From positions 5,169 to 69,168 of the forward strand of contig CAZXOC010000003.1 in the NCBI GenBank assembly GCA_964642165.1: a stretch of DNA of 64,000 nt. Direction: 5' to 3'. The notes below the pieces were generated by a model that had not been told where the DNA came from, searched no databases, and was given only the letters and a program-made list of their open reading frames with translations. The first letter of the stretch is position 1. Each line of letters begins with the position of its first letter. Source of the stretch: CAYRVX01 sp964642165 (GTDB lineage Bacteria; Planctomycetota; Phycisphaerae; SM23-33). This document shows positions 15,534-24,731 of this stretch, piece after piece. A program made the position numbers and the translations under genes.

Positions 15534-18095
15534 ATGGAACGTCCCGGCCGCCGTATGGAATCGCGTGATCCCCTGATCCCCCGGCGTGCTCTGCGCGCCG
15601 GGCTGTGCGTCCTGGCGGGCGCGGTGCTCTGGACGCCGCCGGGGGCCCCGCCGGAGCGGTCGCGTGCCGCGTGGGCACAAAGCCGGCCGGTCGGCCCGCC
15701 GTTCTTCGAGCGTTCCGGCAAGAAGAAGGGCCGCAAGCCCAAGGGCAAGCGGCGCAGGAGGAGGTCGGCGGAGTCCAGGCCGGCGAGCCGGCCGGGCGCA
15801 GCCGCGACGCAGCCGGCCTCCCGCCCCGCCCTGACCGTCGTGTGGCCGAAGGAGGACCTCGACCTCCGCGCCGAGCGCGCCGTGCGCCGCGGGCTGAGCT
15901 TCCTCTATCGGGCCCAGAAGCCCGACGGCTCGTGGGACAGCCGCTACGCCCAGCAGCATCCCGGCGGGGTGGAGTCGCTGGCGGTGCTGGCGGCCCTGTC
16001 GGCCGGGGAAGACCCCAAGCACCCCAAGCTCGCCGCCGCGCTGGTGTACCTCCAGCCGCTCGAGCCCCGGACGGCCTACGTGCGCGCCGTCCGCGCGATG
16101 CTCTACGCCCGCCTCGGCGGGGCGGACTACGCCGACCGGCTCCAGGAGGACGCCACCTGGCTGGCGCGGTACCAGTTGCGGTCGGGCGGCTGGGGCTACG
16201 GGCCCGGGTACCGCACGACGCGCGACAACCCCATGTGGACCGACGTGTCCAACACGTTCCTGGCGATACGGGCCTTGCGGGACGCCGAGGCCGCCGGGGC
16301 GAAGGTGCCCCCCAACACCTGGACCCGCTGCCGGTTCTACTGGTCGCGCGTCGCCAACGCCGACGGCGGGATCAGCTACCAGCCGACCGGGACGACGGGC
16401 TTCCGCCTTCGCGCCAGCAGCTACGGGTCGATGACCGCCGCGGGCATCTCGGCGCTGGGGATCCTCTCCGACCGGTGGGCGGCGCTGGACGAGCCGAACT
16501 TCGCCACGACCGGCCCGCGCCGCGCCAACCCGTCGCCGTACCAGAAGACCCTCGACGGCGCGCTGAAGTGGCTGGCGGCGAACCTCGACGTCGAGAGGAA
16601 CCCCAAGTGGGTCTGGGGCGCCGGCGAGGCCTACGAGTACTACTACCTGTACGTCCTCCAGCACGTCGCCGGCGAGGGCGGCCGGGGAAGGCTCGGCGGA
16701 AGGGACTTCGTCCGCGAGTCGGCGGACGTGATCTGCTCGCGCCAGGGCCCCGACGGCAGTTGGTGCGACCCGCAGCTCCAGCCGGGCGCCGACGACGACC
16801 TCCTCGTCATCCGCACGTGCTTCGCCCTGCTGGCGCTGGTCCGCGCGCGCGGGCCGGTCGTCGTCCACCGCCTGGCCCTGGCCGACGGGCCGCCCAACGA
16901 CCCGCGCGACGCCGCCAACCTGACGCGGTGGATCGCCCGGCGGTTCCGCTGGTCGGCGGGTTGGCGTCACGTGACGCTCGACACCCCCGACGACGTGCTG
17001 CGCCGGGCGCCGCTCCTGTACGTCCACGCCGCCGCCAAGCAGTTCCCCCCGCCGCTGGGCCCGAAGCTCCGCGCGTTCGTCGCGGCCGGCGGCACGCTCG
17101 TCGTCCAGCCGTTCGCCGGCGAGGCCCAGACGGTCACGGCCGCGAAGGACTACCTCGTCCCGCTCTTCCCCGAGTACCAGCCGATCGACGTGCCCGACAG
17201 CCACCCCGTCTACTCGCTGTACTTCAAGGTGCCGTTGGCGGGGCGGCCGAAGCTGTTCGGCCTGGGCGACGGCTGCCGCACGCGCGTCTTCCTGTTCGCC
17301 TCGGACGTCAGCGGCGCGTGGCACCAGGACCGCGCGGAGCAGCACCCGGGCCTCTTCCAGTTGGGCGCGAACCTGCTGCTGTACACCACCGACCTCGCAC
17401 CGCCCGTGGGGCAGCTCCGCGCCGGCGCGAAGCGGGCCGAGGGCCCCAAGCCCTTCCGGAGTCTCAAGCTGGCCCGCCTCCGGCACGGGGGGGACTGGAA
17501 CGTCTGCCCGGGCGCGCTGCGGCGCCTGGGCGACGTGCTCAACGAGGCCGTCAGCCTCGGCGTGGCCGAAGCGCCCGCCGTCGATCCGACCGAGGCCGTC
17601 GACCACGGCATCGCCCTGCTGTGGCTGACGGGCACGCGCCCGCCGGTGCTGCTGCCCAGCCAGAAGACGGGGCTGAAGGCCTACCTCGAGGCCGGCGGGA
17701 TGCTCCTCGTCGATTCGGCGATGGGTGACGAGGCCTTCACGCGCAAGGCCATCGGCCTGCTGACGGACCTGTTCGGCCCCGGCGCGGTCCGGGAGCTGCC
17801 GGGCGATCATCCGCTCCTGACCGGCTCGTTCGCCGGCGGGATGGGCAGCGACGTCACCCGGGTCGCGTACACCCGCGCGGCGAAGGCCGATCACCGCGAG
17901 GGGAAGGCCCCCACGCTGATGGGCCTGGTCCTGAACGGGCGCGTCGCGGCCGTGCTCAGCCCCGTCTCGGTGACCGGCCCGCTGGCGGGGCATCCCATCT
18001 ACGGCTGCAAAGGCCTCAGCGGCCCCGACGCCGCGCGTCTCGCGGCCAACGTCGTCCTGTACGCCGCGACGCGCCGTCCGGGCGGCGGGACGTAG
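15534..18095 (+). CDS. Secreted toroid-fold protein with two DUF4159-like domains
   Basis: A paralog of the preceding protein, 853 residues from ATG 15534. N-terminal signal sequence, then a Lys/Arg-rich linker (about residues 55-85: KKKGRKPKGKRRRRR) and a Pro/Ala/Ser stretch, toroid repeats (SFLYRAQKPDGSWDS, QLRSGGWGYGPGY, ADGGISYQPTG), and two DUF4159-like halves. In these the CCG positions are replaced (VVQPFAGEAQ and LVDSAMGDEA), while the downstream HPVY and HPLL motifs remain. The highly basic linker could bind cell-wall polymers or nucleic acid. Cotranscribed with the upstream paralog (7-bp gap). Function unknown. Confidence 0.85.
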   Translation: MERPGRRMESRDPLIPRRALRAGLCVLAGAVLWTPPGAPPERSRAAWAQSRPVGPPFFERSGKKKGRKPKGKRRRRRSAESRPASRPGAAATQPASRPALTVVWPKEDLDLRAERAVRRGLSFLYRAQKPDGSWDSRYAQQHPGGVESLAVLAALSAGEDPKHPKLAAALVYLQPLEPRTAYVRAVRAMLYARLGGADYADRLQEDATWLARYQLRSGGWGYGPGYRTTRDNPMWTDVSNTFLAIRALRDAEAAGAKVPPNTWTRCRFYWSRVANADGGISYQPTGTTGFRLRASSYGSMTAAGISALGILSDRWAALDEPNFATTGPRRANPSPYQKTLDGALKWLAANLDVERNPKWVWGAGEAYEYYYLYVLQHVAGEGGRGRLGGRDFVRESADVICSRQGPDGSWCDPQLQPGADDDLLVIRTCFALLALVRARGPVVVHRLALADGPPNDPRDAANLTRWIARRFRWSAGWRHVTLDTPDDVLRRAPLLYVHAAAKQFPPPLGPKLRAFVAAGGTLVVQPFAGEAQTVTAAKDYLVPLFPEYQPIDVPDSHPVYSLYFKVPLAGRPKLFGLGDGCRTRVFLFASDVSGAWHQDRAEQHPGLFQLGANLLLYTTDLAPPVGQLRAGAKRAEGPKPFRSLKLARLRHGGDWNVCPGALRRLGDVLNEAVSLGVAEAPAVDPTEAVDHGIALLWLTGTRPPVLLPSQKTGLKAYLEAGGMLLVDSAMGDEAFTRKAIGLLTDLFGPGAVRELPGDHPLLTGSFAGGMGSDVTRVAYTRAAKADHREGKAPTLMGLVLNGRVAAVLSPVSVTGPLAGHPIYGCKGLSGPDAARLAANVVLYAATRRPGGGT

Positions 18096-18221
18096 CCCCT
18101 GCCGGGCGCCGCCCGGGGGCCTGCCGCAGGAACCCGAGCCGGGCGCCGACCGCGCCCGATTCCGCATTCCCGGCGGAAAACCCGCGCCGCCGCGGCGTCT
18201 TAGTTGTGGTCCGAGCGAGCC

Positions 18222-18725
18222 ATGGCCTCCATTGATCCGGCAACCCTGGGCGGCTGGTACGACGCGCACGCCGCGGCGCTGGTGCTCTACGCACGCCAGT
18301 TCGTTTCCCCGGGCGAGGCCGAGGACATCGTCCAGGACGTCTTCGTCCGCCTGATGGCGCAGCGCGGGCGGCCGGACAACGCCAGGGCCTGGCTGTTCCG
18401 CTCCGTGCGGAACGCCGCGGTGTCCAGGCTGCGGGCCGGGCACCGCCGGCGCCGGCGGGAGCAGGCCCGGGCCGCCGGGCGCCGCGAGGCGTTCGAGAGC
18501 CGCCCGGAAGACCTGATCGACGCCCGGGTGGCACGACAGCTTCTGGCGTCGCTGCCTCAGGACCAGCGCGAAGTGGTCGTCCTGCGGGTCTGGTCGGGCC
18601 TGACGCTGCGGGAGATCGCCGAGACGACGGACGCCGGCATCACGAGCGTGTTCCGGCGGTATCGGGCGGGTCTGGCCGCCCTGCGGAAAGGAATGGAATC
18701 GTCATGCCACAAGAAGAGCGTCTGA
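18222..18725 (+). CDS. ECF sigma factor
   Basis: A 167-residue RNA polymerase sigma factor. Sigma2 covers about residues 12-75, with EDIVQDVFVRLM as region 2.2 and ARAWLFRSVRNAAVSRLR as region 2.4. A basic linker (GHRRRRREQARAAGRR) leads to sigma4 (about 105-155: LPQDQREVVVLRVWSGLTLREIAE, then the helix-turn-helix TDAGITSVFRRYRAGLAALR). Its 3' end overlaps the next gene, a one-helix membrane protein, by 22 bp, the usual anti-sigma arrangement. The two following exported proteins probably share the operon. A GGAAAA...TCTTA pair at 18176-18202 might be an autoregulated promoter, but this is speculative. Confidence 0.93.
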   Translation: MASIDPATLGGWYDAHAAALVLYARQFVSPGEAEDIVQDVFVRLMAQRGRPDNARAWLFRSVRNAAVSRLRAGHRRRRREQARAAGRREAFESRPEDLIDARVARQLLASLPQDQREVVVLRVWSGLTLREIAETTDAGITSVFRRYRAGLAALRKGMESSCHKKSV

Positions 18726-19219
18726 CACCCGCGGAGGAGGAGTTGGCCGCAGCGCTCGGCCGGCTCGCCCCCGCACGGCCGCGCATCGACCGCGACCGGC
18801 TCCTGTTCCTCGCCGGGCGGGCCTCGGCCCGTCGGGCCCTGCGCGGCTGGCAGGGCGCGGCGGCGGCGATGGCGGCCTGCCTTGCGGCGGCGATCGCGCT
18901 GCGTCCGGCCGCGCCCGGGGTGCCTCCCGTCGTCCCGAGCCCCGCGGCGCCCGTGGTTGCCCGTCACCCCGCCGCGCCGGAGGCCGAGCCCTGGCCCGCG
19001 CTGGCGGCGGCCGTGGCGCCGCGCGGCGGCTACGCCCGCCTGCGCGACGACGTGCTCCGCCGCGGCGTGGCGGCCCTGCCCCCCATGGGCGAGTCCCGCC
19101 GCGAGGGCGACCCGCTGACGCTGGCCGATGCCCGGCAGGCCCCGGCGCTGCGCCGGGCCGACCGGGCCGGCCTGTCCATCGTGTGGAGCTTCCTTCTTCC
19201 CGGGAGGGCGAACCCATGA
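18704..19219 (+). CDS. One-helix membrane protein, probable anti-sigma partner
   Basis: A 171-residue protein with a cytoplasmic N-terminal helix (TPAEEELAAALGRLAPARPRIDRDRLLFLAG), one membrane segment at about residues 49-67, and an Ala/Pro-rich then mixed C-terminal periplasmic part. No zinc-binding HxxxCxxC motif is present, so it is not a ZAS-type anti-sigma, but position, overlap with the ECF gene and topology fit an anti-sigma factor. It overlaps the next gene by four bases (ATGA at 19216). The assignment is contextual. Confidence 0.65.
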   Translation: MPQEERLTPAEEELAAALGRLAPARPRIDRDRLLFLAGRASARRALRGWQGAAAAMAACLAAAIALRPAAPGVPPVVPSPAAPVVARHPAAPEAEPWPALAAAVAPRGGYARLRDDVLRRGVAALPPMGESRREGDPLTLADARQAPALRRADRAGLSIVWSFLLPGRANP

Positions 19220-20607
19220 AACGAAGCGTGACTTGCATTCTGGCCGTCGTGCTGCTGCTGGTCGCCGCGGCCGGACCGGCATCGGCCGGCAAGGACGACT
19301 CCCCGAACGTCATCCGCATGACGGTGCGCCCGGCCGGCGAGCCGGTCCCGGCGCTGAAGTACCGGCTCCTGCCGGAGCTGCTGGAGCAGACGCCCGGCAA
19401 CGCGGCGCTGCTGTACTACCGCATGCTCGACCGCATCGACGGCAAGGACGACGCCGAGCAGCTCGAGGAGTGGCTCGAGATGCCGCCGGGCGAGCTGCCG
19501 CGCAAGGAGGTGAAGGCCCTGCTCGGCAGGTACCGCGCCGTGCTGGACGAGACGCGGCGCGCCGCCCGCCGCGACCACTGTGACTGGGCGTTTCCCTTCC
19601 GCGAGGAGGGCTTCGCCCTGACGCTCCCGCCGTTGACGAAGCTCCGCCATCTCGGCTGGCTGCTGGCCCTGCGGGCGCGCCTCCAGATGGCGGAAGGCGA
19701 CACCGACCAGGCCGTCCACACGCTCCAGACGGGCTTTGCCTTCGCCCGCCACCAGGCCGACGGGACGCTCCTCGTCAACGGGCTGGTGGGCGTGGGCATC
19801 GCCAATCGAATGCTCCAGCAAGTCCAGCAGCTCAGCCAGATGCCCGACGCACCCAATCTCTACTGGGCCCTGGCGACGATCCGGCCCCCGGCCATCGACC
19901 TCCAGAGGGGCGTCCAATACGAAATGGACGGGATCTACCTCTGGTCCCCCGCCCTGCGGAACGTCCGAACGGGCAGAGGCCTCACCGAGGAGCAGTGGCA
20001 GGACTTCCTCGGTCTGGCCCTCGGCGCCGGCAAGGACACCCACCGGAAGCTGCAGGCCGTCGCCCTGTCCATCAAGCTCTATCCGCACGCCAAGCAGTAC
20101 CTGGCGTCCCGCGGGTACAGCCGCCGGCAGATCGACGAAATGCCCGTTCGCAGGGCGCTGGCCACCTACGTGGTCGAGACCTCCCAGCGGATCAGCCACG
20201 ACGTCTACAAGTGGTTCCTCCTGCCCTACCGGGAGGCCCACCCGGGCATCCGCGAGGGAGAGAAGGTCATCCGCCGGGCGGCCGTGGACCCGGCCATGCC
20301 CGGCTTCCCCCTGACCATGCTGCTGCCCGCGCTGGGGCGGGCGTACTTCCTGCAGGTTCGGCTGGACCGGCGGATCGCGGCGCTGCGCTGCGTCGAGGCG
20401 GTGCGGATGTATGCCGCTGCCCATGACGGCAAGCTGCCGGCAAAGCTGCTCGACGTCCGCGAGCCGCCGATCCCCCTGAACCCGGCCACCGGCGAGCCGT
20501 TCGCCTACCAGGCCGCCGGAAACAAGTTCACGCTCATCGCCGGCGCGCCGCCGGACATGTCGCCCCGGGAGACCGACCGGTACGAAGTGACCGTGATCGC
20601 GAAGTAG
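19216..20607 (+). CDS. Exported protein with pseudopilin-like C-terminal module
   Basis: A 463-residue protein with a clear signal peptide (residues 1-24) and no known enzymatic motif. The middle is helical and contains tetratricopeptide-like stretches (LGWLLALRARLQMAEGDTDQAVHTLQTGFAFARHQ). The end carries AVRMYAAAHDGKLPAKL followed by NPATGEPFAYQ, the module seen at the C-termini of planctomycete pseudopilin (DUF1559-like) proteins, but without an N-terminal methylation helix. GGGAGGG precedes ATG 19216. It is the third gene of the sigma operon, so it may be a target or sensor of that sigma/anti-sigma pair. Function unknown. Confidence 0.75.
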   Translation: MKRSVTCILAVVLLLVAAAGPASAGKDDSPNVIRMTVRPAGEPVPALKYRLLPELLEQTPGNAALLYYRMLDRIDGKDDAEQLEEWLEMPPGELPRKEVKALLGRYRAVLDETRRAARRDHCDWAFPFREEGFALTLPPLTKLRHLGWLLALRARLQMAEGDTDQAVHTLQTGFAFARHQADGTLLVNGLVGVGIANRMLQQVQQLSQMPDAPNLYWALATIRPPAIDLQRGVQYEMDGIYLWSPALRNVRTGRGLTEEQWQDFLGLALGAGKDTHRKLQAVALSIKLYPHAKQYLASRGYSRRQIDEMPVRRALATYVVETSQRISHDVYKWFLLPYREAHPGIREGEKVIRRAAVDPAMPGFPLTMLLPALGRAYFLQVRLDRRIAALRCVEAVRMYAAAHDGKLPAKLLDVREPPIPLNPATGEPFAYQAAGNKFTLIAGAPPDMSPRETDRYEVTVIAK

Positions 20608-20633
20608 GCCCTCCGCCCGTGAGGAGAATCCCC

Positions 20634-22019
20634 ATGCGAACCCTTGCCGTCCTCTTCGGCGTCCTGATGGCGACGGGGGCCGCCGCCGAACCGGCCCGAG
20701 CGTCCGATCCCGACGCCCTGGCCAAGGCCGTCGCCCCGTTCATCGACGAGCAGACCCTCGCCGTGGTGCACGCCGACCTGACGCGGATCGACCCGAACGC
20801 CGCCTTCGGGCGCCTGGCGAAGCTCCTCGGCCCGCTGGGGCCCCGCGAGGCGGCGGAGCTACCCGGCGTCCGGGGCGTCGTCTGCCAGGTGGCCGCCGAC
20901 CTGCTCAAGGCCGGGGCACGCGACGCGTTCCTCGTCGTCAGCCTCGCCGACGTCCCCGCCGAGCCGCTGCTGATCGTCATCCCGCTCGCGCCCGGGGCGA
21001 ACGAGCGGGCGCTCCGCGGGCTGCTCTACAGCGGCCGGGCCGACGGGCCGACCGAGCGCCCGGACAATCCCCCCGGCCGCGGCCACGCCCGCACGCAGGT
21101 CCGCGTGGTCCGCAACGCCGTGGTGCGCTGCGAGTGGCCGATCCTCCAGCGCGTGCTGAAGATGAAGCCGCACGCGCGGCCGGAACTGGCGAAGGCCTTC
21201 GCCGCCGCGGGGGACACGGCCGTCCACGGGCTGCTGCTGCCGACGGCGGACAACCGACGCGTCATCGAGGAGATGATGCCCGAGCTGCCCAAGGAGATCG
21301 GCGGCGGGCCCAGCACGGCGCTGACCCGGGGGCTGCTCTGGGCCGCCGTGGGCGTCAACGCGCCGCCGAAGCCCTCGCTTCGCCTGGTGATCCAGTCGGC
21401 CGACGCGGATTCGGCCAAGGCCATGGCCGGCGTGCTCGGCGGCGTCTACCGGATGCTCGCCACCCTGGACGAGGCCCGGCGCGTCGTGCCCCAGATCGAC
21501 AAGCTCCTCGCCGCGCTGACGCCCCGCGTCGCGCGCGACCGCCTCGTGCTCGACCTGCCGCCCGAGAAGCTCGACGCCCTGCTGGACGGCCCGGTGGCCT
21601 CCGCCGTCCGCGCCGAGCGGGATCGGCAGCGCGCCCACGCCTCGTCGACGCACCTCCGCGTCATCGGCGCGGCCGTCAACACCTACAAGGGCAGGCACGA
21701 CGGCACCTACCCGCCCGACCTCGCGGCGCTGATCCGGGAAGGGATCCTGGGCAAGCGGTCGCTGGTGAGCCCGCTGACCGGCAAGCGGGGCTATGTCTAC
21801 ATCCGCCCGCCGGCCGGGCTAGGCCCCGAGAAGGCCGGGCGGACACCGATGGCCTACGAGGACCCCGCCACGCACGGCCGCAAACAGACCCACGTGCTCT
21901 TTGTCGACCCCCACGTCGAGCGCGTGACCGTTGACGAGCGCTTTGGCGATCTGGTAGAGCAGGCGAAGGCGGCCTCGGCGAAGGCGTACGCCCCGCAGCG
22001 CGAGAAGATCAGGGACTAG
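20634..22019 (+). CDS. Exported protein with pseudopilin-like C-terminal module
   Basis: A 461-residue exported protein with signal peptide (residues 1-22, ending GAAAEPARA) and a strong ribosome site GAGGAGA before ATG 20634. The body has DEQTLAVVHADLTRIDPNAA and further helical/strand repeats found in planctomycete proteins of unknown function. Near the C-terminus are LRVIGAAVNTYKGRHDGTYP, SPLTGKRGYVYI and VLFVDPHVERV, again resembling the pilin-like 'H...DGT/DGHV' module of DUF1559-type proteins. It lies 26 bp after the preceding gene and probably belongs to the same sigma-factor operon. Confidence 0.75.
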   Translation: MRTLAVLFGVLMATGAAAEPARASDPDALAKAVAPFIDEQTLAVVHADLTRIDPNAAFGRLAKLLGPLGPREAAELPGVRGVVCQVAADLLKAGARDAFLVVSLADVPAEPLLIVIPLAPGANERALRGLLYSGRADGPTERPDNPPGRGHARTQVRVVRNAVVRCEWPILQRVLKMKPHARPELAKAFAAAGDTAVHGLLLPTADNRRVIEEMMPELPKEIGGGPSTALTRGLLWAAVGVNAPPKPSLRLVIQSADADSAKAMAGVLGGVYRMLATLDEARRVVPQIDKLLAALTPRVARDRLVLDLPPEKLDALLDGPVASAVRAERDRQRAHASSTHLRVIGAAVNTYKGRHDGTYPPDLAALIREGILGKRSLVSPLTGKRGYVYIRPPAGLGPEKAGRTPMAYEDPATHGRKQTHVLFVDPHVERVTVDERFGDLVEQAKAASAKAYAPQREKIRD

Positions 22020-22065
22020 CGGCGGACTGCCCGCCGATCGCCGCCGGTACTCGGGAGGTTCCGAC

Positions 22066-24648
22066 ATGCGGAACGCGGGAATCGCGGCGGCGGGCGTGGT
22101 GGTCTGTGCGGTCTTCGGCCTGCCGGCAGCGGCGGGTGAGCCGGGGGGTACGAGCATCCGCTGTGCCGACCTGCCGGCGTCGAAACAGGGCCGGTTCCCC
22201 GTCCACGTGCCGACCTGCGACGGCGTCGAGCAGCTCCTCGTGCTGTCCAGCCGCTGGGTCGTCGTGGTCACCACCGACGTCGCCGAGGTGGTGCGCAAGA
22301 TCGGCGACCTCTCGGGCGGCGAGCTGATGCGGATGGTGGACACCTGGGAGACGAGCTCCAAGGCGGGGCGGCCGAACTGGACCGCCTACCGCGGGCGCGG
22401 CCGGGTCCGCGACCGGTTCATCGCCCGGGCCCGGGAACTCGTGGGGGAGCGCAAGCTGGGCGATCCGGCGTTCTTCTCAGTGACGAGCGGGGACGACCCG
22501 GCCTATGCCCGGGCGCGCCATCCCTCGCGCGCGACGCGCGTGCTGGTGAGCCTCGGCGGGGGGAGGGTCCGCGGCTCCCACGCCATCCACTACGCCCACT
22601 ACTCGTACCTCCAGATGCCCGCGGCGCTGCGGAGCGGGCGGCACTACGCGATTGCCCTCGGCAGCGGCAAGCGGGTGGCGTTTCTCTACGACGAGATGCG
22701 GACCGTCTCGCGGGCGATCAAGGTCAACCAGGTGGGCTACCTGCCGGGCGCGCCCGCCAAGTACGCCTACCTCGGCTGCCACCTCTACGAGCACGGGCCG
22801 ATGGACTTCTCCTACGCCAAGGAGTTCAAGGTCGTCTCGGCGGCGACGGGCAAGGTCGTCCTGACGGGACCGATCCGCCTCCGCGAGAAGGACCCGCGCT
22901 TCGCGCCGCACGACAAGGCGCCGGACGCGGCCAAACGCCCGCCGACCTGCGGCGAGGACGTCTACGAGATGGACCTGTCCGCCCTGGCCGAGCCGGGTGA
23001 GTTCTTCCTCAGCGTCCCCGGCGTGGGGCGGTCGTGGACGTTCCGCCACGCGGCGGACGTCTACGGCGAGGCGTTCTACGTGGCCTGCCGCGGGCTGTAC
23101 CACCAGCGCTGCGGCATCGCCCTGACGCCGACGTACACGCCCTGGACGCGGATCAAGTCCGACATGCACGCCACCGTGTACGAGTCGGAGCACGTCGTCT
23201 TCCCGCCGCACCTGGTCGAGCGCCCGAAGGGGTACGCCGTCTTCGACGTCATCGGCGGCAGCACCGACACGTCCCGCAAGACCACCGGCGTCGTCGGCGG
23301 CTGGCACGACGCCGCCGACTGGGACCGCAACCTCTACCACTACTCCTGCATCTTCGACCTGCTGAACGCCTACGAGGCCGCCCCGGCCAAGTTCGCCGAC
23401 GGGCAGCTCCACATCCCCGAGTCCGGCAACGGCGTCCCGGACATCCTCGACGAGGCGGAGTTCGGCCTGCGGGTCTGGCGGCACAGCCAGGACGCTCGCG
23501 GCGGCGTCTCCGGCATGGTCGAGACGTGGACGCACCCGAAGATCGACGACCCGAAGTGCACGTACTCCTTCTCGCGGCGGACGCGGTGGAGCTCGCTGAT
23601 CTACGCGGCCGCGGCAGCACAGCTCGCCCAGCACGTGAAGGCCTTCGATCGGAAGCTGGCGGAGACGTACGCGGCCTCGGCGGAGAAGGCGTATCGCTTT
23701 GGGGCCGACCCGGCGAACTCGCTGGGGAAGGTCGTGTTCCACGCGAAGAAGAACCGCGGCCGCGGCGAGCCGTACACGTTGCCATGGGAGGAGAAGGACG
23801 AGCACAGCCGTCCGTACCTGGTCCACGCGAAGCTGCGGCTGTACCTGCTCACGGGGGACAAGGCGTACCTGTCGGGCCTGGCCGCGCTGGCCGGCGACTC
23901 CCACCCGCCGTTCCAGTGGCGTTTCTCGCAGAAGGACTACTCGTGCTGGCTGTACGTCGATATCGTCCGCGGCGCGGCGGCGGCGCTGCCGAGGGAGCTG
24001 GTCGACACGTGGCGGCGGTTCTACTTCGGCAAGGCCGACGAGCTCGAGGCGCTGTTCGAGAGGATGCCGTACCGGCGGACCTGGCCGCGGCACCAGGACT
24101 TCTGGGCGGGGTGGGGCGCGTCGGACGTGACGAACCACAATCGCCCGCTGCTGACGGCGTACCACCTGACGGGCGACCGCAAGTATCTCGCCGCGGCGGT
24201 CGGCAACGCCGACTTCATGCTCGGGGCCAACCCGATGGGCATGTGCTGGACGACGGGCCTGGGCTTCGTCTATCCCATCGACATCCAGCACGCCAACAGC
24301 GAGACGGACGGCATCGCCGACCCCGTCCCGGGCATCACGCTCTACGGCATCACGGGCGGGCCCATCTACCACACGTTTCGCAACACCGTCTGGCAGTCGC
24401 CCGCGCCCGGCGGCGGGACCGTGGACTTCATCACGCCGGCCAACAGGAACGTCCCGTTCTGGCGGCGCTGGGCGTGCCATCCGCACCAGAACGTCGCGCA
24501 GTGCGAGTTCACCGTGCACGAAACCATGGCCTCGACGATCTTCACCTGCGCCATGCTCATGCCCGACCGCTGGATGCCGAGCGAGCAACTCAAGCGCCGC
24601 CGCCCCCGCCGCGACGAGCTGCTCTTCGGCACCTGGTACCTGCCGTAG
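22066..24648 (+). CDS. Secreted glycoside hydrolase family 9 (endoglucanase-like)
   Basis: An 860-residue exported protein (GGGAGG before ATG 22066; signal peptide residues 1-23). After an unassigned domain of about 190 residues comes an Ig-like CelD_N domain starting at IKVNQVGYLPGAPAKYAYL. The GH9 (alpha/alpha)6 barrel follows: GGWHDAADWDRN (about residues 411-422; catalytic base Asp and its partner), PESGNGVPDILDEAEFGLRVW, and the C-terminal CEFTVHETMAST, whose Glu (near residue 819) is the expected acid. Substrate is probably beta-1,4-glucan or a related polysaccharide. The extra N-terminal domain is unusual. A PQQ-like protein follows. Confidence 0.92.
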   Translation: MRNAGIAAAGVVVCAVFGLPAAAGEPGGTSIRCADLPASKQGRFPVHVPTCDGVEQLLVLSSRWVVVVTTDVAEVVRKIGDLSGGELMRMVDTWETSSKAGRPNWTAYRGRGRVRDRFIARARELVGERKLGDPAFFSVTSGDDPAYARARHPSRATRVLVSLGGGRVRGSHAIHYAHYSYLQMPAALRSGRHYAIALGSGKRVAFLYDEMRTVSRAIKVNQVGYLPGAPAKYAYLGCHLYEHGPMDFSYAKEFKVVSAATGKVVLTGPIRLREKDPRFAPHDKAPDAAKRPPTCGEDVYEMDLSALAEPGEFFLSVPGVGRSWTFRHAADVYGEAFYVACRGLYHQRCGIALTPTYTPWTRIKSDMHATVYESEHVVFPPHLVERPKGYAVFDVIGGSTDTSRKTTGVVGGWHDAADWDRNLYHYSCIFDLLNAYEAAPAKFADGQLHIPESGNGVPDILDEAEFGLRVWRHSQDARGGVSGMVETWTHPKIDDPKCTYSFSRRTRWSSLIYAAAAAQLAQHVKAFDRKLAETYAASAEKAYRFGADPANSLGKVVFHAKKNRGRGEPYTLPWEEKDEHSRPYLVHAKLRLYLLTGDKAYLSGLAALAGDSHPPFQWRFSQKDYSCWLYVDIVRGAAAALPRELVDTWRRFYFGKADELEALFERMPYRRTWPRHQDFWAGWGASDVTNHNRPLLTAYHLTGDRKYLAAAVGNADFMLGANPMGMCWTTGLGFVYPIDIQHANSETDGIADPVPGITLYGITGGPIYHTFRNTVWQSPAPGGGTVDFITPANRNVPFWRRWACHPHQNVAQCEFTVHETMASTIFTCAMLMPDRWMPSEQLKRRRPRRDELLFGTWYLP

Positions 24649-24731
24649 CAATCGCCAAGCCCGATCGCGCCGCCTTGTGTTTCATGAATGGACCGGCCGG
24701 CCGAATGGCTCGCCAGGGAGGACGACACACG

